A stretch of DNA of 64,000 nt from the NCBI RefSeq assembly GCF_914271435.1, contig NZ_CAJZAI010000001.1, forward strand, positions 744,001 through 808,000, in the 5' to 3' direction. Below, in pieces: positions 25,724-33,629 of this stretch (position 1 is the stretch's first letter; each line of letters begins with the position of its first letter). The position numbers and the translations under genes are program-made. This stretch comes from Cupriavidus laharis. Its GTDB lineage: Bacteria; Pseudomonadota; Gammaproteobacteria; Burkholderiales; Burkholderiaceae. The notes under the pieces are model-generated. The model had not been told where the DNA came from and ran no database searches. It saw nothing but the letters and a program-made list of their open reading frames with translations.

Positions 25724-27184
25724 ATGCGTGTGTGGGGGAGGGGGCTGGTCCATGCGGTCTGGGGCGTGCTCGTAGCCTGCCTGATGGCAGGCGCGGGCCA
25801 GGCCATTGCGCAACAACAGGCACAAGCGCCAACATTCAAGCCCGAGGAACTTGAGGCGCTGGTGGCGCCCATTGCGCTCTATCCGGATTCGGTGCTGTCG
25901 CAGGTGCTGATGGCTTCCACCTATCCGCTGGAAATCGTGCAGGCTGCGCGCTGGGTCAAGGCCAACCCGAAGGTCAAGGGCGACGATGCGGTCAAGGCCG
26001 TGGCCGACCAGCCGTGGGACGTCAGCGTCAAGTCGCTGGTCGCATTTCCGCAGGCGCTGGAGCCGATGAACGACAAGCTCGACTGGACCCAGAAGCTCGG
26101 CGATGCCTTCCTGGCGCAGGAATCGGACGTGCTTGCCGCGGTGCAGCGGTTGCGCGCAAAGGCGCAGCAGTCTGGCAACCTGAAGTCGAACGAGCAGCAG
26201 CAAGTGACCGTCGAACAGGGCACGGTATCGGGGCAACCGGGGCAGACCATCGTCAAGATCGAGCCGGCCAATCCGGAAGTCATCTACGTGCCGTCCTACA
26301 ACCCGACCGTGGTGTACGGGTCATGGGGGTATCCGTCCTATCCGCCGTATTACTGGCCGCCGTATCCGGCGTACTATCCGGGCGCCGCGCTGGCCACCGG
26401 CTTTGCCTGGGGCGTTGGCCTGGCGGCGGCGGGGGCGATCTTCGGTGGTTGTAACTGGGGTGGCGGCGACGTCAATGTCAACGTCAACCGCGCCACCAAT
26501 ATTGACCGCAACTTCAACGCCTCCAAGGTTCAGGGCGGCAAGTGGCAGCACGATGCCAGCCATCGCAAGGGCGTGGCCTACCGGGACAATGCTTCGCGCG
26601 AGAAATTCGGCCGCAATGTGCCCGGCGCGGATCGGCGCAATGATTTCCGTGGCCGGGAGGGTGCCGGAGACCGGCAGGGTCTTGGCGATCGTGGCGGCGT
26701 GGGTGACCGGGGCGGCGTTGGCGATCGTGGCGGTGTGGGTGACCGGGGCGGCGTTGGCGATCGTGGCGGTGTGGGTGACCGGGGCGGCGTTGGCGATCGT
26801 GGCGGTGTGGGTGACCGGGGTGGCGCCGGCGATCGTGGTGGTGCAGCGAATCGGGGCGGCGACCGTGCCGGCGTTTCGGACCGGGCGGGTACGGGGGATC
26901 GCGGTGGATTCTCGGGTGGCGGAGAGCGCGGCGCCGCGGCCGGTGCCGCAACCCGCACGTCGACGGCGAATCGGGGTGGGGGGCGCGATAGCGCGTTCCA
27001 GGGAGTCGGTGGCGGTGGTGCGTCGCAGCGTGATTTTGATCGGGGCCGCAGCAGCCTGCAATCGTCGCCGGCCAACCGCGGGGGCGGGGGATTCAGTGGC
27101 GGTGGCGGCGGACGTGGGGGCGGGTTTGGCGGTGGCGGAGGTCGCGGCGGTGGCGGCGGCCGTGGCGGTGGTGGCAGGCGCTGA
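25724..27184 (+). CDS. DUF3300 domain-containing secreted protein with Gly/Asp/Arg repeats
   Basis: A 486-residue protein with a signal peptide (hydrophobic core WGVLVACLMAGAGQAIA, cut before QQ). Residues about 35-240 form the DUF3300 domain: ELEALVAPIALYPDSVLSQVLMASTYPLEIV, then a Tyr/Pro-rich stretch (YPPYYWPPYPAYYPG) and a Gly/Ala segment. From about residue 310 on it is low complexity: six-residue GDRGGV units repeated about nine times, then GGG-rich tail ending in GGGRGGGGRR. Function of the family is unknown. It is followed after 15 bases by a DUF2950 gene, a recurrent partner. A location in the periplasm or cell surface is inferred. Confidence 0.88.
   Translation: MRVWGRGLVHAVWGVLVACLMAGAGQAIAQQQAQAPTFKPEELEALVAPIALYPDSVLSQVLMASTYPLEIVQAARWVKANPKVKGDDAVKAVADQPWDVSVKSLVAFPQALEPMNDKLDWTQKLGDAFLAQESDVLAAVQRLRAKAQQSGNLKSNEQQQVTVEQGTVSGQPGQTIVKIEPANPEVIYVPSYNPTVVYGSWGYPSYPPYYWPPYPAYYPGAALATGFAWGVGLAAAGAIFGGCNWGGGDVNVNVNRATNIDRNFNASKVQGGKWQHDASHRKGVAYRDNASREKFGRNVPGADRRNDFRGREGAGDRQGLGDRGGVGDRGGVGDRGGVGDRGGVGDRGGVGDRGGVGDRGGVGDRGGAGDRGGAANRGGDRAGVSDRAGTGDRGGFSGGGERGAAAGAATRTSTANRGGGRDSAFQGVGGGGASQRDFDRGRSSLQSSPANRGGGGFSGGGGGRGGGFGGGGGRGGGGGRGGGGRR
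26684..26845 (+). repeat. 36-base tandem repeat inside the DUF3300 gene
   Basis: About four and a half copies of a 36-base unit beginning GGCGATCGTGGCGG. Each codes for two GDRGGV hexamers. Copies differ by few transitions, so it is recent and likely variable in length. Since 36 is a multiple of three, copy changes keep the frame. Confidence 0.9.
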
Positions 27185-27199
27185 ACGGGGAGAACGGCC

Positions 27200-28117
27200 A
27201 TGATCAAGCCACTTGTCTTTTCCGGTATGCCGCTTGCGGCCCGGTGCCGCCAGATTGCCTTCGCGCTGGCCATGGTCGCTGGCGGCGCAGGGGTCGCGCA
27301 TGCTCAGCAGACCTTTTCCACGGCCGACGAAGCGATGGCCGCCTTTGGGACCGCGGTCGAGAGCAACAACGACGCAGCCATGAAGAAGATCTTCGGTGAC
27401 AGGTTCCAGAAGCTGATTCCACCGGTCGGTGCTGACATCCGTACCCGGTTCCTGACTGCCTGGGGCGCTTCCCACACGGTGCAGTCCGTGGATGACCAGC
27501 ATGCGCGCATCGCCGTCGGTACGGATGGATGGACGCTGCCTGTCCCGTTGGTCAAGACCGCGCAGGGCTGGCGCTTCGACACGGTCGCCGGCCTGGATGA
27601 GATGCGCGTGCGCCAGATCGGGCGCAACGAGCTGGCGGTCATGCAGACCTTGCTGGCCATCCACGATGCCCAGGTCGAGTATGCGCTGGTCGACCACGAC
27701 GGCAGTGGCGTGCTCGCCTATGCCGCGAAGCTGGCCAGTTCGCCCGGCAAGCAGGACGGCCTGTACTGGCCAACCCCGCCGGGAGAGAAGCCAAGCCCGC
27801 TGGGCGAGGCGTTCCTGACCGCCGGCAAGCGCGGTGCCGGGGCCGAAGGCTACTACGGCTACCACTACAAGCTGCTCACGAAGCAGGGCGCGAGCGCTCC
27901 GGGCGGGGCCTTTGATTATCTGGTGCGGGGCAAGCTGTTCGGCGGATTCGCCGTGATCGCATGGCCGGTCCGCTATGGCCAGACCGGCGTGAAGACCTTC
28001 ATGGTCAGCCATGCGGGCGAAGTGTTCGAGCGCGACCTTGGCACCGACACCGCGACCAAGGCGGCGGCGACGACCTCATTCGATCCGGGGGCGGGCTGGA
28101 CCAAGGTGGCACCATGA
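27200..28117 (+). CDS. DUF2950 domain-containing secreted protein
   Basis: A 305-residue protein with a signal peptide (FALAMVAGGAGVAHAQQ, cut after AHA). It matches the DUF2950 plan: TFSTADEAMAAFGTAVESNND at the start of the mature part, then the VKTAQGWRFDTVAGLDEMRVRQIGRNELAVMQTLLAIHDAQVEY block (split here by description only), KQDGLYWP and GGFAVIAWPVRYGQTGVKTFMV near the end. Function is unknown. It is the partner of DUF3300 genes in many Gram-negatives, here 15 bases downstream of one, and its stop overlaps the start of a small lipoprotein gene. Probably periplasmic. Confidence 0.88.
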   Translation: MIKPLVFSGMPLAARCRQIAFALAMVAGGAGVAHAQQTFSTADEAMAAFGTAVESNNDAAMKKIFGDRFQKLIPPVGADIRTRFLTAWGASHTVQSVDDQHARIAVGTDGWTLPVPLVKTAQGWRFDTVAGLDEMRVRQIGRNELAVMQTLLAIHDAQVEYALVDHDGSGVLAYAAKLASSPGKQDGLYWPTPPGEKPSPLGEAFLTAGKRGAGAEGYYGYHYKLLTKQGASAPGGAFDYLVRGKLFGGFAVIAWPVRYGQTGVKTFMVSHAGEVFERDLGTDTATKAAATTSFDPGAGWTKVAP

Positions 28118-28443
28118 AACGCGTTCTGCTGGCCGTGCTTGCTGCCATCCTGCTGGTCCTGCAAGGCTGCACCTACTATGGCGTGCCGGCCACGGCACCG
28201 GCGAATTTCGACCGTTCCTTCGATGCCGCGGCGGGCGCCATGCGCGACGAGGGCGTCGCGGTCAGCTTGCAGGACCGCGCAAGCGGCTCCATCGCCGGGA
28301 ATGCCGGCAATACGGTGATCCGGGCCAGCGTGATGCGGCAGGCTGACGGCTCGGTGCGCGTGCAGTTCGATTCGAGCGATTCGCGGGACCCGGGCCTGCT
28401 TGGGCGTATATCCCAGCGCTACGATCGCCGCATGGGCCGCTGA
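28114..28443 (+). CDS. Small lipoprotein of the DUF3300-DUF2950 cluster
   Basis: A 109-residue protein with a lipoprotein signal: MKRVLLAVLAAILLVLQGC, lipobox LQGC with Cys19. The mature part (about 90 residues) is soluble and mildly charged, with SFDAAAGAMRDEGVAV and a pattern of alternating beta strands after it (IAGNAGNTVIRASVMRQ). I do not recognise a named family. The ATG overlaps the DUF2950 stop (ATGA), so the two are translationally coupled. Anchoring to the outer membrane is inferred from the lipobox and Thr/Tyr at +2/+3, not Asp. Confidence 0.82.
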   Translation: MKRVLLAVLAAILLVLQGCTYYGVPATAPANFDRSFDAAAGAMRDEGVAVSLQDRASGSIAGNAGNTVIRASVMRQADGSVRVQFDSSDSRDPGLLGRISQRYDRRMGR

Positions 28444-28480
28444 GTCCCGCAAGGGAACGTGCGGCCGGTCCGCTCCAATG

Positions 28481-28511
28481 AAAAAGGGGTACCAGCGCGC
28501 GCTGGTACCCC
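28481..28511 (-). terminator. Terminator of fabI
   Basis: A 26-base perfect palindrome (28486-28511, GGGGTACCAGCGC and its complement) is followed on the minus strand by TTTTT. It stands 27 bases after the fabI stop. It also lies 42 bases after the lipoprotein stop, so it may act on both strands, but the plus-strand tail is only TTC. Confidence 0.85.
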
Positions 28512-28537
28512 TTCATGGCCGACAGGCTGGCCGAGGC

Positions 28538-29326
28538 TTACGCTTCGCTCGGTGCGGCCGCGCCAACGATGTTGAAGCCGCCATCGACATAGGTGATCTC
28601 GCCGGTGACGCCGCTGGCCAGGTCGGACAGCAGGAACGCCGCGACATTGCCGACTTCCTCGATGGTCACGTTGCGGCGCAGCGGGGCCGAGGCCTCGAAA
28701 GCGCTGAGCAGCTTGCCGAAGTCCTTGATGCCGGACGCAGCCAGCGTCTTGATCGGGCCGGCCGAAATGCCGTTGGCACGGATGCCGCGCGGGCCAACCG
28801 AGGCCGCCAGGTAGCGCACGCTGGCTTCCAGCGCGGCCTTGGCGAGGCCCATGGTGTTGTAGTTGGGAACCACGCGCTCGGCGCCGAGGTAGGTCAGCGT
28901 CAGCAGCGAGGCATTGTCCGCCAGCATCGGCAGCGCGGCCTTGGCCAGTGCCGGGAAGCTGTAGGCGGAGATGTCATGCGCGATGCGGAAGCCTTCGCGC
29001 GACAGGCCTTCCAGGAAATCGCCGGAAATGGCTTCACGCGGGGCGAAGCCGATCGAGTGCACCAGGCCGTCGAGCTTTTCCCAGCGCTGGCCCAGGCCGG
29101 CGAAGGTCGCGGCGATCTGCTCGTCGCTGCCGACATCGCATTCGAAGACGAGGTCGGTGCCGAATTCCTTGGCAAAGTCGCTGATCCGGTCCTTGAACCG
29201 TTCGCCGACGTAGGTGAAGGCGAGTTCGGCGCCTTCGCGTTTGCAGGCCGATGCGATGCCATAGGCGATCGAACGGTTCGATAGCAAGCCGGTGATGAGG
29301 ATCCGCTTACCTGCCAGAAATCCCAT
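28538..29326 (-). CDS. fabI: Enoyl-[acyl-carrier-protein] reductase (NADH)
   Basis: A 262-residue SDR-fold enzyme that performs the last step of the fatty acid elongation cycle, reducing trans-2-enoyl-ACP with NADH. Catalytic Tyr146 and Tyr156 and Lys163 ([21 protein letters not shown]) sit at the same numbers as in E. coli FabI. The cofactor loop is [15 protein letters not shown], and HSIGFAPRE follows near 90. The ATG at 29326 has GGAGAA seven bases upstream; an upstream in-frame ATG would add 23 unrelated residues. It is a single-gene transcript, divergent from the YejA gene. This is the usual target of triclosan. Confidence 0.97.
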   Translation of the reverse strand: MGFLAGKRILITGLLSNRSIAYGIASACKREGAELAFTYVGERFKDRISDFAKEFGTDLVFECDVGSDEQIAATFAGLGQRWEKLDGLVHSIGFAPREAISGDFLEGLSREGFRIAHDISAYSFPALAKAALPMLADNASLLTLTYLGAERVVPNYNTMGLAKAALEASVRYLAASVGPRGIRANGISAGPIKTLAASGIKDFGKLLSAFEASAPLRRNVTIEEVGNVAAFLLSDLASGVTGEITYVDGGFNIVGAAAPSEA

Positions 29327-29546
29327 AAGTTCTCCAAGGTGGTCAAGGTGATGCATGGGGCACGCTTCCTGCGTCGGCCCTGCGGCCGGGGGCATGCCCT
29401 CGGTGTCCGACGGCCGTTTTATTGCGCCGTGTAGAGGGAATGTCCGGATGGCTGGAGCCTACCCGAACGCATGTAAAATTGTCTCACAACTTGGCCCGGC
29501 CGCAGAACGCCGGACCCCAGAGGTCAAATTGGAGGAATCCAGCGGG

Positions 29547-31433
29547 ATGCCTATTCAAGCACGTTGGCCGCTTCAGGCGGCATGGCAGTGCTTCCGTCGG
29601 GACGCAGTACTGCGGGTTGGGCTGGCGCTGGCGCTGGCGGCGGGGATTCCCGCAACGGCGAATGCGGCGCATGGCTTTGCCCTGCACGGAAATCTCAAAT
29701 ACCCGGCCGATTTCAAGCATTTCGATTATGTCAATCCAGACGCTCCGGTAGGCGGCACCCTGACGCTTGCCAACCCGGACCGCCGCACGAGTTTCGACAA
29801 GTTCAATCCGTTCACGCTGAAGGGTACCGCTGCGCCGGGGCTGAACGCCCTGATGTTCGAGTCGCTGCTGATCAGCAGTGCCGATGAAACCGCCAGCGCG
29901 TACGGCTTGCTGGCCGACGATGTCACGGTGGCGCCCGATGAACTGTCCGTCGTCTTCCATATCCGGCCCGAAGCGCGCTTCTCCAATGGCGACCCGGTGC
30001 TGGCTTCGGACGTCAAGTATTCCTACGACATGCTGATGAGCAAGGCGTCCAGCCCGGGCTACCGCAGCATGTGCATGGACGTGAAGTCGGTGGTGGTTAC
30101 GGGCGAACGCAGCGTGCGCTTCGACTTCAAGCAGCGCAACCGCGAGCTGCCGCTGATCGTCGGATCACTCCCCGTGTTCTCGAAGAAGTGGACACAGACC
30201 GTGTCGTTCGAGAAGCTGACCTTCGAAGAACCGGTGACCAGCGGCCCATACATCATCGACCGCTATGACGCGGGCCGCGGGATCATTTTCAAGCGCGACC
30301 CGAACTACTGGGGCAAGAGGCTGGCGGTGCGGCGCGGCACCTTCAATTTCGAGCGCGTCGTGTACCGGCTCTACAAGGACGAAACCGCCAAGCTGGAAGC
30401 CTTCAAGGCGGGCGAGTTCGACGCGATCGTCGAATACCGCGCCAAGAACTGGGCCAAGAGCTACCAGGGTACCCGCTTCAGCAAGGGCGACCTGATCAAG
30501 ACGGAGTTCCCGCACCGCAACGGCGCCGGCATGCAGGGCTTCGTCATGAATATGCGCAAGCCGATTTTCAAGGACGTGCGGGTCCGGCAGGCCCTGATCC
30601 TCGCGCTCGATTTCGAATGGCTCAACCGCCAGCTCTTCTATGGCGCATACAAGCGCCTGGACAGCTGGTTTTCCAACAGCGAACTCGCGGCCAGCGCTAC
30701 CTTCGACGGCAAGCCCGGGCCGGGCGAGCTGAACCTGCTCGAGCCGATGCGCGTGAAGCTGCCGCCCGAGGTTTTCGGTCCCGATGTCGTGCAGCCGACC
30801 ACCAACCCGCCGCGTTCCCTGCGGGACAACCTGCGCGAAGCGCGCCGCCTGCTGGCACAGGCGGGCTGGACCTATACCGACGATGCGCTGCGCAACGCCA
30901 AGGGCGAGCCGATGGTGTTCGAGTTCCTTGACGACGGCGGCGCCATGAGCCGGGTGATCACCACCTATGTCCGCAATCTCGAAAAGCTCGGCATCCAGGT
31001 GAACCAGCGCACCACCGACTACGCGCTGTACCAGAAGCGGCTCGAGGACTTCGACTTCGACATGGTATCGATCCGCTTCCCCGATTCGCAGAGCCCTGGC
31101 AACGAACTGCGCGACCGGTTCGCGAGCGAGGCCGCCGACACGCCGGGATCCGACAACCTGTTCGGGTTGAAGTCGCCGCAGGTGGACCAGCTCGTGGACA
31201 ATGTCCTGCATGCCAACACGCGTGAAGAACTCGTCACAGCGGGCCGGGCGCTGGACCGGGTGCTGATGCATGGGTACTACATCGTGCCGAACTGGTACAG
31301 TGCGTCGCATCGGGTGGCGTACCGCAAGGAATTGAAATACCCCGAGCGCCTGCCTTATTACTACACGGCCGAAGGCTGGATTCTGAGCAACTGGTGGCGC
31401 ACGGATACTGTCCCGCCATCCGCGGCTCGCTGA
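29547..31433 (+). CDS. yejA: Peptide ABC transporter substrate-binding protein, YejA-like
   Basis: A 628-residue solute-binding protein of family 5 (SBP_bac_5) with a signal peptide (VLRVGLALALAAGIPATANA, cut before AHG). HGFALHGNLKYPADFKHFDYVNPDAPVGG is the usual opening of YejA proteins, and the later NYWGKRLAVRRGTFNFERV block is also typical. YejABEF imports oligopeptides and, in E. coli, microcin C. The ATG at 29547 follows GGAGGAA; the long frame upstream is not conserved. It is the first of four genes in the order A-B-E-F with close spacing. Confidence 0.92.
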   Translation: MPIQARWPLQAAWQCFRRDAVLRVGLALALAAGIPATANAAHGFALHGNLKYPADFKHFDYVNPDAPVGGTLTLANPDRRTSFDKFNPFTLKGTAAPGLNALMFESLLISSADETASAYGLLADDVTVAPDELSVVFHIRPEARFSNGDPVLASDVKYSYDMLMSKASSPGYRSMCMDVKSVVVTGERSVRFDFKQRNRELPLIVGSLPVFSKKWTQTVSFEKLTFEEPVTSGPYIIDRYDAGRGIIFKRDPNYWGKRLAVRRGTFNFERVVYRLYKDETAKLEAFKAGEFDAIVEYRAKNWAKSYQGTRFSKGDLIKTEFPHRNGAGMQGFVMNMRKPIFKDVRVRQALILALDFEWLNRQLFYGAYKRLDSWFSNSELAASATFDGKPGPGELNLLEPMRVKLPPEVFGPDVVQPTTNPPRSLRDNLREARRLLAQAGWTYTDDALRNAKGEPMVFEFLDDGGAMSRVITTYVRNLEKLGIQVNQRTTDYALYQKRLEDFDFDMVSIRFPDSQSPGNELRDRFASEAADTPGSDNLFGLKSPQVDQLVDNVLHANTREELVTAGRALDRVLMHGYYIVPNWYSASHRVAYRKELKYPERLPYYYTAEGWILSNWWRTDTVPPSAAR

Positions 31434-31449
31434 AGAAAGGGGACAGCCG

Positions 31450-32502
31450 ATGCTTGCCTACCTGTTCAAGCGCATTTTGCTGATGATCCCGACGCTGATC
31501 GGGGTCATCACGCTGACCTTCGTCGTCATCCAGTTCGTGCCGGGCGGGCCCGTCGAGCAGATGATGCTCGAACTCAAGGGGCGCGGCGGCGGTGGCGGCG
31601 AAGCCAGTGGCGGCGGCGCCGAGTACCGCGGCCGCCGTGGCGTCGATCCCGAGAAGATCAAGGAAATCCAGGCCCTGTACGGCTTCGACAAGCCGCCGAT
31701 CGAGCGCTACTTCCTGATGCTCAAGCGCTTTGCGCAGTTTGACCTCGGCCAGAGCTACTTCCAGCACCGCAGCGTGTGGGAACTGGTCAAGTCCAAGCTG
31801 CCGGTTTCGGTGAGCCTCGGGCTGTGGACCTTCTTCCTGACCTACCTGATATCGGTGCCGCTGGGCATTTCCAAGGCGATCCGCGCCGGCAGCCGTTTCG
31901 ATGTGGTGACCAGCATGATCGTGCTGGTCGGCTACGCCATTCCGGGCTTCGTGCTGGGCGTGCTGCTGCTGGTGCTGTTCGGCGGCGGCACCTTTGTGCA
32001 GTGGTTCCCCCTGCGCGGCCTGACTTCCGACAACTGGGACCAGCTTTCGCTGATGGGCAAGGTCATGGACTACCTGTGGCACCTGGTGCTGCCGATCACC
32101 GCATCGGTGGTGGGCAGCTTTGCCGTGGTGACCATGCTGACCAAGAACGCCTTCCTCGACGAGATCCGCCGGCAGTATGTGCTGACCGCGCGGTCCAAGG
32201 GCTTGTCCGAGCGCAGGGTGCTCTGGAAGCATGTGTTCCGCAACGCACTGATCCCGCTGGTGACCGGGTTCCCGGCGGCGTTCATCGGGGCGTTCTTCAC
32301 CGGGTCGCTGCTGATCGAAACGCTTTTCTCGCTCGATGGTCTTGGCCTCCTGTCGTATGAGGCCGTGCTCCGGCGCGATTATCCGGTGGTGCTCGGTACG
32401 CTCTACCTGTTCACCCTGATCGGTCTGGTGACCAGGCTGATTTCCGACGTCTGCTACGTGCTGGTCGACCCGCGCATCCACTTCGAGGCCCTGCACCGAT
32501 GA
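31450..32502 (+). CDS. yejB: Peptide ABC transporter permease, YejB-like
   Basis: A 350-residue permease with about six membrane helices. It opens with MLAYLFKRILLMIPTLIGVITLTF, as do DppB/OppB family members, and has the binding-protein-dependent transport signature (EAA loop) near RSKGLSERRVLWKHVFRNALIPLVTGFP. A Gly-rich insertion (GRGGGGGEASGGGAEYRG, residues 41-58) is typical of YejB. Starts 16 bases after yejA; its last bases overlap the yejE start (ATGA). Confidence 0.93.
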   Translation: MLAYLFKRILLMIPTLIGVITLTFVVIQFVPGGPVEQMMLELKGRGGGGGEASGGGAEYRGRRGVDPEKIKEIQALYGFDKPPIERYFLMLKRFAQFDLGQSYFQHRSVWELVKSKLPVSVSLGLWTFFLTYLISVPLGISKAIRAGSRFDVVTSMIVLVGYAIPGFVLGVLLLVLFGGGTFVQWFPLRGLTSDNWDQLSLMGKVMDYLWHLVLPITASVVGSFAVVTMLTKNAFLDEIRRQYVLTARSKGLSERRVLWKHVFRNALIPLVTGFPAAFIGAFFTGSLLIETLFSLDGLGLLSYEAVLRRDYPVVLGTLYLFTLIGLVTRLISDVCYVLVDPRIHFEALHR

Positions 32503-33629
32503 AATTACTCTCGCAAGCGGTGCCGAACGGCCTGCCGCACTCGCCATCCCCGCGGCAGCGGGCCTGGCAGCGCTTCCGGCGCAACCGCCTGGGCTACTGG
32601 AGCCTGATCCTGTTTGTCGCGATCTTCGTGCTGAGCCTGTGCGCGGAGGTCCTGTCGAGCAACCGCCCCCTGGTGGTGCGGTACAAGGGCGAATGGTATT
32701 TCCCGATCGTGAAGGTGTATCCGGAGACCACGTTCGATGGCGATTTCGCCACGCCGGCCGACTACCTGGATCCCTATATCCGCGACCGTATCACCACCAA
32801 CGGCAATTTCGCGGTGTTCCCGCTGAACCACTATTCGTACGACTCGCTCAACTATTTCGCCAAGGAACCCAACCCCGCGCCGCCGTCGGCCGATAACTGG
32901 CTTGGCACCGATGACCGTGGCCGCGACATCCTGGCGCGCCTGCTCTACGGCTTTCGCGTGTCGGTGCTGTTCGGGCTGGCGCTGACAGTGCTCGGCGTGC
33001 TGATCGGCACCCTGACGGGCGCGCTGATGGGCTTCTTTGGCGGGCGCTTCGACCTGTTCTCGCAGCGGGCCATCGAAATCTGGAGTTCCATGCCAGAGCT
33101 GTACCTGCTGATCATCTTTGCCTCGATCTTCGAGCCCAGCCTGGCGCTGCTGATCATCCTGCTGTCGCTGTTCGGCTGGATGGGCCTGTCGGACTACGTG
33201 CGCGCGGAGTTCTACCGCAACCGCTCGCTCGACTACGTCAAGGCGGCGCGTGCGCTGGGGCTGTCCAATGTGCAGATCATGTGGCGCCATATCCTGCCCA
33301 ACAGCCTGACGCCGGTGATCACCTTCCTGCCGTTCCGCATGAGCGCGGCAATCCTGGCACTCACCAGCCTGGACTTCCTGGGGCTGGGCGTGCCGCCCAC
33401 CACGCCCAGCCTGGGCGAATTGCTGGCACAGGGCAAGGGCAACCTGGATGCCTGGTGGATTTCGCTGTCGACCTTCACCGTGCTGGTAGTGACCTTGCTG
33501 CTGCTGACGTTCATGGGCGATGCGCTGCGCGATGCGTTCGACACGCGCCTGGGCCTGGCCGCGCTGCGCGGCCGTGTAGCGCCCAAGGTGCCGGCCGGTG
33601 CGCCTGCCGGGGCGGGGGCAACGCCATGA
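32499..33629 (+). CDS. yejE: Peptide ABC transporter permease, YejE-like
   Basis: A 376-residue DppC/OppC-type permease with an N-terminal basic stretch (SPRQRAWQRFRRNRLGYWSL) before helix 1, a long periplasmic loop with GEWYFPIVKVYPETTFDGDF that marks YejE, and the cytoplasmic EAA loop VKAARALGLSNVQIMWRHI. The motif TDDRGRDILARLLYGFRVS near residue 137 is common to the family. Overlaps both the yejB stop and the yejF start by four bases, giving a tightly coupled operon. The last 20 residues are Ala/Gly/Pro-rich. Confidence 0.93.
   Translation: MKLLSQAVPNGLPHSPSPRQRAWQRFRRNRLGYWSLILFVAIFVLSLCAEVLSSNRPLVVRYKGEWYFPIVKVYPETTFDGDFATPADYLDPYIRDRITTNGNFAVFPLNHYSYDSLNYFAKEPNPAPPSADNWLGTDDRGRDILARLLYGFRVSVLFGLALTVLGVLIGTLTGALMGFFGGRFDLFSQRAIEIWSSMPELYLLIIFASIFEPSLALLIILLSLFGWMGLSDYVRAEFYRNRSLDYVKAARALGLSNVQIMWRHILPNSLTPVITFLPFRMSAAILALTSLDFLGLGVPPTTPSLGELLAQGKGNLDAWWISLSTFTVLVVTLLLLTFMGDALRDAFDTRLGLAALRGRVAPKVPAGAPAGAGATP

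Noticed and set aside
26684..26845. CRISPR array
   Set aside because: Repeats are directly adjacent with no spacers and code for GDRGGV units within a gene.
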